DNA of 7,398 nucleotides from positions 1 to 7,398 of the forward strand of contig LVAZ01000040.1 in NCBI GenBank assembly GCA_001603055.1. The letters are read 5' to 3'. This document shows, piece by piece, positions 1 to 4,636 of this stretch; position 1 is the first letter of the stretch; each line of letters opens with the position of its first letter. Both the position numbers and the translations under genes were made by a program. This DNA comes from Victivallales bacterium Lenti_02. Its GTDB lineage: Bacteria > Verrucomicrobiota > Lentisphaeria > Oligosphaerales > Lenti-02. The notes below the pieces were generated by a model, which was not told the origin of the DNA, made no database searches, and saw only the letters and a program-made list of their open reading frames with translations.

Positions 1-39
1 TTCTCTTTCCTCTCCCAGCCAGCAACGCAGGGCAACCAA

Positions 40-73
40 GGGGACGCCGGGCGGAACGCTTTGGGCGCTCCCC
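40..73. repeat. Imperfect GC-rich hairpin downstream of lpdA
   Basis: GGGGA at 40-44 pairs with TCCCC at 69-73. After a one-base bulge at 68, CGCC at 45-48 pairs with GGCG at 64-67, giving nine base pairs around a 15-nt loop. A second, weaker pairing is possible between GCGGAA (51-56) and TTCCGC (78-83). It lies about 110 nt beyond the lpdA stop in the direction of lpdA transcription, so it could help end that transcript. No T-run follows on the minus strand, so a classical intrinsic terminator is not supported. It may instead be part of an intergenic repeat. Confidence 0.3.
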
Positions 74-151
74 TGCTTTCCGCTTAGGTTGTCTTCTCGA
101 ACCTGCCATGCTGTCGCCTATTGCTGCAAATGTTGTCCTGCTACCAGCTCA

Positions 152-182
152 TTCTGCATTCTGACTTCTGACTTCTGCATTC
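152..182. repeat. Heptanucleotide tandem repeat, 4.4 units (TTCTGAC/TTCTGCA)
   Basis: Units are TTCTGCA (152-158), TTCTGAC (159-165), TTCTGAC (166-172), TTCTGCA (173-179) and a partial TTC (180-182). The array is exact in period and ends directly against the lpdA stop codon at 183-185. Heptamer arrays of this kind (CAGAAGT or CAGAATG on the other strand) are known as intergenic short tandem repeats in several bacterial groups. No function can be read from the sequence. Confidence 0.85.
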
Positions 183-1526
183 CTAGATATGAAGGATCGT
201 CTCCTTGAGGGCTTCGCTGACGGTGGGATGGGGGAAGACGATCTGGCGGACGTCCTCGACGCAGAGTTCGAGTTCGACCATGGCGGCAGCGCTGGCGATG
301 AACTCGCCGCATTCGCCGCCGATCATGTGGACGCCGAGAATCTGGCCGAATTCCTCGCTGACGAGGACCTTCACGGTGCCGCTCTTGCCGGCGTGCTCGA
401 CCAGGAAGCGGCCGGCGATGCCCATCGGCATGACCGCCTTCTTGTAGGCGACGCCCTTGGCCTGGAGCTGCTCCTCGGTGGCGCCGACCTGGGCCACTTC
501 GGGATGGGTGTAGACCACGCTGGGGACGGCGCCGAAGCGCATCCGGTCGGGCTTGCCGAACATGTTGTTCACCGCGACGATGCCCTCGCGGGTGGCGGAG
601 TGGGCGAGGAGCAGGCGGCCGGTGACGTCGCCGCAGGCCCAGATGCCGGGGACGTTGGTCTTGCCGAATTCGTCGGTCTTGATGCCGCGCCGGTCGAAGT
701 CCACGCCCGCCGCTTCGAGGCCGATGCCCTCGAGGACGAGCTTGCGGCCGGTGGCGTTCAGAATCCAGGTGGCGGCGAGGGTCCGGGCCTCGCCCTTGGC
801 GTCGGCGAAGTGGACGGTGTCGCCCGCGATGTTCTGCACCTTGCAGGAGAGGTGGAAGGTGACGCCCTTGCGTTTGAGTTCGCTCTGGAGCTTCTTGGCG
901 ATTTCGCCGTCCACCACGGGGGCGATCTTGTCCAGCATTTCGACTACGTCGACTTTGACGCCGAGTTCGGCGAAGAAGCAGGCGAATTCGAGGCCGATGA
1001 CGCCGCCGCCGATGACCACGAGGCTCGCGGGGGTCGCATCGAGTTCGAGGATGCCGGTCGAGTCGAGGACGCGGGGGGAGTCGGCCAGGCCGGGAATGGG
1101 GGGGGCGGCGGGGACGCTGCCGGTGGCGACCAGAATGTTCGCCGCCTCGTATTCCTTGCCGTCGGCCACGACCTTGCCGCGGGCGGCGATCTTGGCCTCG
1201 GCGAAGACCAGCTCGACCTTGGCCTTCTTGAGCATCGCGCGCACGCCCTTGACCAGGGCGCCGACGACCGCCTGCTTGCGGGCCTGGACGGCCTTGAGAT
1301 CGAGGGTCGGGGTGCCGGTGGTGACGCCGTACTCCGCCGCCTCGCGGCATTCGCTCAGGCTCTTGGCCGAGCGCAGCATGGTTTTGGTGGGGATGCAGCC
1401 CACGTTCAGGCAGGTGCCGCCCACCTCGCCCTTCTCGAACAGGATCACGCTCTTGCCGAGCTTCGCGGCATAGGCCGCCGCCTCGTAGCCGCCCGGACCC
1501 GCGCCGATGATCGCCAAATCGTACAT
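183..1526 (-). CDS. lpdA: Dihydrolipoamide dehydrogenase (E3)
   Basis: This FAD enzyme reoxidises the dihydrolipoyl arm of 2-oxo-acid dehydrogenase complexes and passes the electrons to NAD+. The 447-aa product has an N-terminal FAD-binding GAGPGG (8-13), the redox disulfide GGTCLNVGCIPTK (Cys39 and Cys44), an NAD-binding GGGVIGLE (173-180), the second FAD motif ACGD (297-300), and a C-terminal dimerisation domain ending in the catalytic HPTVSE (His433, Glu438). All hallmark residues are present. Length is slightly short for the family (about 460-475 aa), and there is no fused lipoyl domain. The ATG at 1526 is chosen because the Rossmann strand starts at once (MYDLAIIG) and a GGGG stretch lies 7 nt upstream. 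A longer reading from GTG 1574 would add 16 residues coded by a TTCGTG repeat. It is the last gene of the minus-strand cluster after E2. Its 2-oxo-acid complex is inferred to be pyruvate dehydrogenase, and it may serve other complexes too. Confidence 0.96.
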   Translation of the reverse strand: MYDLAIIGAGPGGYEAAAYAAKLGKSVILFEKGEVGGTCLNVGCIPTKTMLRSAKSLSECREAAEYGVTTGTPTLDLKAVQARKQAVVGALVKGVRAMLKKAKVELVFAEAKIAARGKVVADGKEYEAANILVATGSVPAAPPIPGLADSPRVLDSTGILELDATPASLVVIGGGVIGLEFACFFAELGVKVDVVEMLDKIAPVVDGEIAKKLQSELKRKGVTFHLSCKVQNIAGDTVHFADAKGEARTLAATWILNATGRKLVLEGIGLEAAGVDFDRRGIKTDEFGKTNVPGIWACGDVTGRLLLAHSATREGIVAVNNMFGKPDRMRFGAVPSVVYTHPEVAQVGATEEQLQAKGVAYKKAVMPMGIAGRFLVEHAGKSGTVKVLVSEEFGQILGVHMIGGECGEFIASAAAMVELELCVEDVRQIVFPHPTVSEALKETILHI

Positions 1527-1550
1527 GTCTTTACCCCAAGAGTTGTTGTC

Positions 1551-1578
1551 AGCCACGAATTTCACGAAAAGCACGAAG
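1551..1578 (-). repeat. Left terminal inverted repeat of the GxxExxY unit (TTCGTG type)
   Basis: Read on the minus strand, this 28-bp element holds three TTCGTG words and ends in TTCGTGGCT. It matches the right copy at 2076-2103 (plus strand) at 26 of 28 positions, with differences only at repeat positions 8 and 18. It lies 24 bp upstream of the lpdA start codon. Translated in the lpdA frame it reads LFVKFVA, which explains the false extended start of lpdA at GTG 1574. Confidence 0.85.
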
Positions 1579-1595
1579 GGGATGGCGCTTCGCGC

Positions 1596-1994
1596 CTAGA
1601 GGACAACCCGTTTGAACTGCATGTCGCCTCGGGAGAAGTTGAGAATCAGCCCAAGGCGCAGACCGGTTGCCTTCAAGTAGTTCAATGTTTGAGCCAGGTG
1701 CTCGGCACGGATCCCGTCGCAGGATTTGAGTTCGAGCAACACCTTGTCTTCGACCACGATGTCTGCCGTGTAGCAGCCAACCAGAACACCCCGGAATGCT
1801 ACCTCGATGGCCACTTGCTGCATGGCCTTTAGCCCGGCCTGCTGGAGAGCCACCATCAGCGCGTTCTCGTAGACCTTCTCCAGGAAGCCGAAGCCAAGCT
1901 CCCGATACACCGCCAGCGCGCAGCCAACGATCCCGTAGGAGAGTTCCGGGTAGAGAACATCGCCTTTGACTGGTTGGTTGGCGGGTGTCTTCAT
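1596..1994 (-). CDS. GxxExxY protein, PD-(D/E)XK nuclease-like
   Basis: This 132-aa protein of the GxxExxY family has unknown biological role. The defining motif is seen as G-F-L-E-K-V-Y (Gly36, Glu39, Tyr42), followed by a helix. A PD-(D/E)XK-like core follows: Asp78 in YTADIVV, then LLELKS with Glu88 and Lys90, and the family's Q-x-LNYLKATGLRLGLILNF segment near the C-terminus. These match the superfamily's metal-binding D...ExK arrangement, so nuclease chemistry is possible but unproven. ATG 1994 is preferred because the protein then begins just before the conserved region. The alternative GTG at 2027 would add 11 residues that come from a TTCGTG repeat. The Shine-Dalgarno is weak (GAAGAAG, 7 nt away). 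It lies between E2 and E3 but has no metabolic link to them. The flanking inverted repeats suggest it arrived as a unit. The length is normal for the family and the gene looks intact. Confidence 0.85.
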   Translation of the reverse strand: MKTPANQPVKGDVLYPELSYGIVGCALAVYRELGFGFLEKVYENALMVALQQAGLKAMQQVAIEVAFRGVLVGCYTADIVVEDKVLLELKSCDGIRAEHLAQTLNYLKATGLRLGLILNFSRGDMQFKRVVL

Positions 1995-2010
1995 GGCAGC
2001 TTCTTCGGCA

Positions 2011-2034
2011 GGAGCCACGAACGGCACGAAGGGG
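2011..2034 (-). repeat. Internal partial copy of the TTCGTG repeat
   Basis: On the minus strand this copy has two TTCGTG words separated by CCG. It shares CCCCTTCGTGC with the region at and just beyond the left repeat, and TTCGTGGCTCCT with the right repeat. It overlaps the 5' end of the open frame of the GxxExxY gene and supplies the spurious upstream GTG start at 2027. It has the same orientation as the left copy, so it forms an inverted pair with the right copy. Confidence 0.75.
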
Positions 2035-2045
2035 AAAGGGGATTC

Positions 2046-2075
2046 GGTTGCGGAGGTGCAACCATTGTCTTTTTT
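2046..2075 (+). terminator. Terminator-like hairpin with T-run, plus-strand orientation
   Basis: GGTTGC at 2046-2051 pairs with GCAACC at 2058-2063 (six perfect base pairs, 6-nt loop). ATTGTC and a run of Ts up to 2075 follow. The layout resembles a short intrinsic terminator for transcripts moving left to right, but no plus-strand gene lies upstream. It sits inside the GxxExxY unit, upstream of its gene, so it might shield the unit from antisense reading or be part of the repeat structure. Confidence 0.35.
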
Positions 2076-2103
2076 CTTCGTGGTTTTCGTGAGATTCGTG
2101 GCT
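2076..2103 (+). repeat. Right terminal inverted repeat of the GxxExxY unit (TTCGTG type)
   Basis: Read on the plus strand, this 28-bp copy has three TTCGTG words and ends in TTCGTGGCT. It is the inverted partner of the copy at 1551-1578, with 26 of 28 positions identical. It ends only 11 bp from the E2 stop codon. Confidence 0.85.
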
Positions 2104-2114
2104 CCTTTTGGGTC

Positions 2115-3470
2115 TTAGCCGGCGATGGCGACGAGTTGGAAGTTCTCGATGATGGCGACGAGGGTCTGGAGGAAGCGGGCGCCGGGGGCGCCGTCGATGA
2201 CGCGATGGTCGAGAGTGAGGCTGAACTGCATGTAGTCGCGGTGCTCGATGCCGCCGCCGACGCGCACGGGCCGCAGGACAGTCTTGCCGACGCCGAGGAT
2301 GGCGACCTGGGGCGGGTTGATGACCGGGGTGAAGGTGGTCACGCCGAAGGCGCCGAGGTTGCTGACGGTGAAGGTGCCGCCGCCGAGGGCGTCGGGAGCG
2401 AGGGTGCCGGCCAGGGCCGCCTTGGCCAGGACCTTGACGGCGGCGCCCATCTGGCCGAGGCTCATGGCCTGCGCGCCGTGGAGAACCGGGACCATCAGGC
2501 CGCGCGGGGTGTCGCAGGCGAAACCGATGTGGACGGCGGAGTGCTGGCGGATGACGCTGCCGTCGAATTCCGCGTTCAGCTCGGGATGCTTGAGCAGGGC
2601 CTTGACGGTGGCGAACATGACCATGTCGCCGATGTTGACGTTGGCCAGGCCGAGGCGCTCGCCCGCGTCCTTGATCTGCTGGCGCAGGGCGAGGAGGCCG
2701 GTGACGTCGGCCTCGGCGTTGAGGGTGTACTGGGCCTGCTCGTGGAGCGCGGCCATGAGGTTCTTGGCGATGATCTTGCGGATGTTGGGGATTTTGACTT
2801 CGGTGACCGTGTCGGTGCCCGGCGCGGCGGCGGGCGCGGCGACAGGGGCCGGGGCGGCAGGGGCGGCGGCGGGTTTGCCCAGATCGCCGGTCAGGACCAT
2901 GCCTGCGACTCCGGAACCGCTGGCGGGCGCGGCCTCGCCGGCGGCGACCTTGGCGGCGGCGGCGGGACTCAGCCGGGCACCGGCATGGTAGGCGGCGGCG
3001 ACGTCCTTTTCGAGAATGCGGCCGTCCGGACCGGAACCGGCCACGCCGGCCAGATTGGTGGGATGGTCGGCCAGGAAGGTGCGGGCGCGGGGACTGAGCG
3101 GGGCGTCGGCGGTGGCGACGGGGGCTTCCGCCGGGGCGGTGGCGGGAGTTTCGGCGGGAGCCGGGGCTTCAGCGGGCGCGGTGGCCGGGGGGGTGGTGCT
3201 GTCGCCGGGGGCGAATTCGGCGAAGCTCTCGCCGGGATTGCCCACCACGCAGATGTTCTGGAACACGGGAATCAGCTCGCCCGCCTCGCAGAACAGGGCC
3301 AGCACGGTGCCGCCGGCCGTGGCCGTGACTTCGCCGGTGGTCTTGTCGGTCTCGATGTCGGCGATCACATCGCCTTCCTTCACCTGGTCGCCGACGGCGA
3401 CCCGCCACTCGCTGAGCAGGCATTCCTCGACGGTGTTGCCCTGTTTGGGCATGACGATGGGGGTGGGCAT
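2115..3470 (-). CDS. pdhC: Dihydrolipoamide acyltransferase (E2), 2-oxo-acid dehydrogenase complex
   Basis: E2 forms the core of the complex. Its lipoyl arm accepts the acyl group from E1 and its C-terminal domain transfers it to CoA, most likely giving acetyl-CoA. The 451-aa product has one lipoyl domain (about 1-78; lipoyl-lysine Lys43 in ETDKTTG), an Ala/Pro/Glu-rich swinging linker (90-124), a peripheral-subunit-binding domain (125-161; LSPRAR...GSGPDGRILEKDV), a second shorter binding-domain-like segment (167-199; LSPAAAAKVAA...GSG...LTGDL), another Ala/Pro linker (200-220), and the catalytic domain (about 224-451) with DHRVIDG (His422, Asp426). ATG 3470 has AAGGA 9 nt upstream. It starts 25 bp after deoR, so the two are probably cotranscribed, and the E3 gene follows after the GxxExxY unit. 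No E1 gene is near. The acyl substrate (pyruvate versus acetoin or a branched-chain acid) cannot be fixed from sequence alone, so the symbol is tentative. Confidence 0.92.
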   Translation of the reverse strand: MPTPIVMPKQGNTVEECLLSEWRVAVGDQVKEGDVIADIETDKTTGEVTATAGGTVLALFCEAGELIPVFQNICVVGNPGESFAEFAPGDSTTPPATAPAEAPAPAETPATAPAEAPVATADAPLSPRARTFLADHPTNLAGVAGSGPDGRILEKDVAAAYHAGARLSPAAAAKVAAGEAAPASGSGVAGMVLTGDLGKPAAAPAAPAPVAAPAAAPGTDTVTEVKIPNIRKIIAKNLMAALHEQAQYTLNAEADVTGLLALRQQIKDAGERLGLANVNIGDMVMFATVKALLKHPELNAEFDGSVIRQHSAVHIGFACDTPRGLMVPVLHGAQAMSLGQMGAAVKVLAKAALAGTLAPDALGGGTFTVSNLGAFGVTTFTPVINPPQVAILGVGKTVLRPVRVGGGIEHRDYMQFSLTLDHRVIDGAPGARFLQTLVAIIENFQLVAIAG

Positions 3471-3479
3471 TGGCGTATG

Positions 3480-3484
3480 TCCTT
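3480..3484 (-). promoter_or_regulatory. Ribosome binding site of the E2 gene
   Basis: AAGGA on the minus strand, 9 nt before ATG 3470, lies within the 25-bp gap after the deoR stop. It supports both the chosen E2 start and translation from a shared deoR-E2 message. Confidence 0.7.
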
Positions 3485-3495
3485 GTGCTGGCTGT

Positions 3496-4272
3496 CTAGG
3501 CTTGGTCGTCCGGAGTGAGCACCTCGATCTCCAGCTCGGTCAGCCGGGCGCGGAGTTCGGGGTCGATGCAGTCGGTGACGATGGCGTGGATTGCGCCTTC
3601 GCTGCGGGCCAGGGAGCGCTTACCGAATTTGGTGTGGTCGGCCAGCAGGATGACACGGCCCGCGCGCTTCATGATTTCGGTCTTGGTGAAGGCCTCGCTG
3701 GGGTCGGTGGTGGTCAGCCCGTCGGCGGCGACGAAGCCGATGGTGCCCATGAAGGCCTTGTCCACGTTGAGGGCGGCCACGATGGTCTGGCTGAGGGGGC
3801 CGACCAGGGTACGGCTGATGGCGCGGAACTCGCCGCCCACCAGAATCAACCGGTGGCGGGACTCCATCAGCTCGGCGGCGGCCATCAGGGAGTTGGTGAC
3901 GATGGTCAGATCGAGCCGCTCGTCGAGCAGCCGGGCCAGGGCCAGCACCGTGCTGCCGCCGTCCAGGTAGATGGAGTCGTGGTCCTCGATCAGTTCGAGG
4001 GCGCGGCGGGCGATGCGCTCCTTCTCGGTGCTCTGCTTGCCCTCCTTGTCCGCGAACAGCGGCTCGACCCGGGGGTCCTCGCCGATGCTGGCGCCGCCGC
4101 GCACGCGCGTCAACGCTCCCCGCCGGGACAGCTCGTGCAGGTCGCGCCGCACCGTGGCCTCGGACACGCCCAGGGTTCCGCTCAGCTCCGCGACCGAAAC
4201 CACCCGCTGCCCCTTGAGCAACTGGAGAATCCGGTGTTCGCGTTCGGCGGTCAGCAGACGGTGGGAGGCCAT
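3496..4272 (-). CDS. DeoR/GlpR-family transcriptional regulator
   Basis: This 258-aa cytoplasmic DNA-binding regulator has typical DeoR-family length. The N-terminal winged helix-turn-helix (about 9-63) includes SVAELSGTLGVSEATVRRDL and the family's GAL-x-RVRGGA wing. The C-terminal sensor domain (about 80-240), which in this family usually binds a phosphorylated sugar or related metabolite, shows YLDGGST (102-108), VTNSL (125-129), LVGGEFR (144-150), DKAFMGTIGF (171-180) and LLADHTKFGKRS (209-220). ATG 4272 is chosen because GGAG lies 6 nt upstream and the alignable domain begins directly after it. A longer frame from 4338 would run through the promoter. It is divergent from adhE and 25 bp upstream of E2 on the same strand. 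Control of both adhE and its own E2/E3 transcript is therefore plausible, with sites in the 364-bp gap. The effector is unknown. Confidence 0.93.
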   Translation of the reverse strand: MASHRLLTAEREHRILQLLKGQRVVSVAELSGTLGVSEATVRRDLHELSRRGALTRVRGGASIGEDPRVEPLFADKEGKQSTEKERIARRALELIEDHDSIYLDGGSTVLALARLLDERLDLTIVTNSLMAAAELMESRHRLILVGGEFRAISRTLVGPLSQTIVAALNVDKAFMGTIGFVAADGLTTTDPSEAFTKTEIMKRAGRVILLADHTKFGKRSLARSEGAIHAIVTDCIDPELRARLTELEIEVLTPDDQA

Positions 4273-4278
4273 GGCATG

Positions 4279-4282
4279 CTCC
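4279..4282 (-). promoter_or_regulatory. Ribosome binding site deciding the deoR start
   Basis: GGAG on the minus strand, 6 nt before ATG 4272, sits in GGAGCATGC. The same nine bases precede adhE. It favours 4272 over the in-frame upstream extension to 4338. Confidence 0.65.
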
Positions 4283-4305
4283 GGTCGGATGGTTGTCCTA
4301 TGCTC

Positions 4306-4311
4306 ACTATA
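4306..4311 (-). promoter_or_regulatory. Candidate -10 element of the deoR promoter
   Basis: Minus-strand TATAGT matches the sigma-70 consensus at five of six positions and lies 34 bp upstream of the deoR start. No good -35 hexamer is present at 17 bp (only a T-rich CTGTTT), so the promoter would be weak or activator-dependent. Confidence 0.4.
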
Positions 4312-4318
4312 GAGCAAA

Positions 4319-4335
4319 ACTGTGCAAAAAACAGT
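4319..4335. promoter_or_regulatory. Short inverted repeat (ACTGT/ACAGT) near the deoR -35 region
   Basis: ACTGT at 4319-4323 and ACAGT at 4331-4335 form a 5-bp inverted repeat with a 7-bp A-rich spacer. It overlaps where a -35 contact for deoR would be, a suitable position for an autoregulatory operator. The arms are short, so chance is possible. Confidence 0.3.
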
Positions 4336-4548
4336 CATAAACGATTTTTTTGTGTCGCATCGATCACGCGGAGCCGTCTGGCGATCTCCCGCTGCACCCT
4401 GTGCCTCTGGCTTGGCGAATGATTTTATTGATGACGTAACAATCTGGAAAAAGAAAAGATATGGCTGTTTATCTCGGCTTTCCGGCGGGGAATGGAGAAA
4501 AAACTATCGATTCCGGCTTGCATCCGGGCGTCATATCGCTATTTTTGC

Positions 4549-4568
4549 ATCGATACATAAATATCGAT
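4549..4568. promoter_or_regulatory. Candidate operator: perfect 7-bp inverted repeat ATCGATA/TATCGAT
   Basis: ATCGATA (4549-4555) and TATCGAT (4562-4568) are perfect inverted arms with a 6-bp AT-only-but-one spacer, 68 bp before adhE. A further TATCGAT is at 4505-4511. A weak sigma-70-like promoter (TTGCAT 4545-4550, 17 bp, TACAAC 4568-4573) would place the palindrome in its spacer, a classic repressor position. The adjacent DeoR protein is the obvious candidate ligand, but this is inference. Confidence 0.5.
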
Positions 4569-4621
4569 ACAACTGGCAGGCATTTCCATTCCGGGCGGTT
4601 CCGGGGGAGTGCGGGCCGAGC

Positions 4622-4627
4622 AAGGAG
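4622..4627 (+). promoter_or_regulatory. Ribosome binding site deciding the adhE start
   Basis: AAGGAG lies 9 nt before ATG 4637. It selects this start over the open frame that continues upstream to 4322, whose codons are AT-rich and show no family similarity. Confidence 0.8.
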
Positions 4628-4636
4628 CATGCGACC

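Larger units (their letters stand above)
1551..2103 (-). mobile_element. Putative GxxExxY cassette bounded by 28-bp inverted repeats
   Basis: The unit contains one gene (GxxExxY), an internal partial repeat (2011-2034) and a small hairpin (2046-2063). It is closed at each end by near-identical inverted TTCGTG repeats. It separates the E2 stop (2115) from the E3 start (1526). Without it, the two genes would have a spacer of 24 + 11 bp plus one repeat copy, which is normal for an operon. No transposase is present and no target-site duplication is apparent, so mobility would need help in trans or be historical. Calling it a mobile unit is inference; the repeat structure is seen directly. Confidence 0.45.
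4273..4636. promoter_or_regulatory. Divergent deoR-adhE control region
   Basis: This 364-bp gap has no supported gene. Roughly 4310-4580 is much richer in A and T than the flanking genes, as expected for promoters. It holds a deoR -10 candidate (4306-4311), a short inverted repeat (4319-4335), four ATCGAT words (4359-4364, 4506-4511, 4549-4554, 4563-4568), the last two in a palindrome, and a tandem TTCCGGGCGG-like decamer (4589-4608) just before the adhE ribosome binding site. The octamer GCATCGAT occurs twice (4357-4364 and 4547-4554). A long adhE leader is possible. Which regulator binds which word is inference. Confidence 0.75.

Noticed and set aside
1..109. Minus-strand open frame from ATG 109 to the window edge (36 codons)
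   Set aside because: Arg-rich reading of a hairpin-containing GC-rich spacer with no family similarity. It is too short and cut by the edge to support as a gene.
189..1832. Long plus-strand open frame opposite lpdA
   Set aside because: It is a high-GC antisense shadow of lpdA and the GxxExxY gene. The composition is Gly/Asp/Leu-biased with no family similarity, and the minus-strand gene has all E3 catalytic motifs.
4350..4368. Possible Rex or CRP site (TTGTG...TCACG) upstream of adhE
   Set aside because: The half-sites are separated by 9-10 bases, where Rex and CRP operators need tighter spacing (about 8 and 6), and the right arm is imperfect.
4427..4443. ATTG...CAAT inverted ends around ATGACGTAA
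   Set aside because: Only the outer four bases pair and the core is not symmetrical; not convincing as an operator.
4322..4636. Upstream in-frame extension of adhE (105 codons)
   Set aside because: It runs through the AT-rich control region and lacks AdhE similarity. A good AAGGAG site marks ATG 4637.
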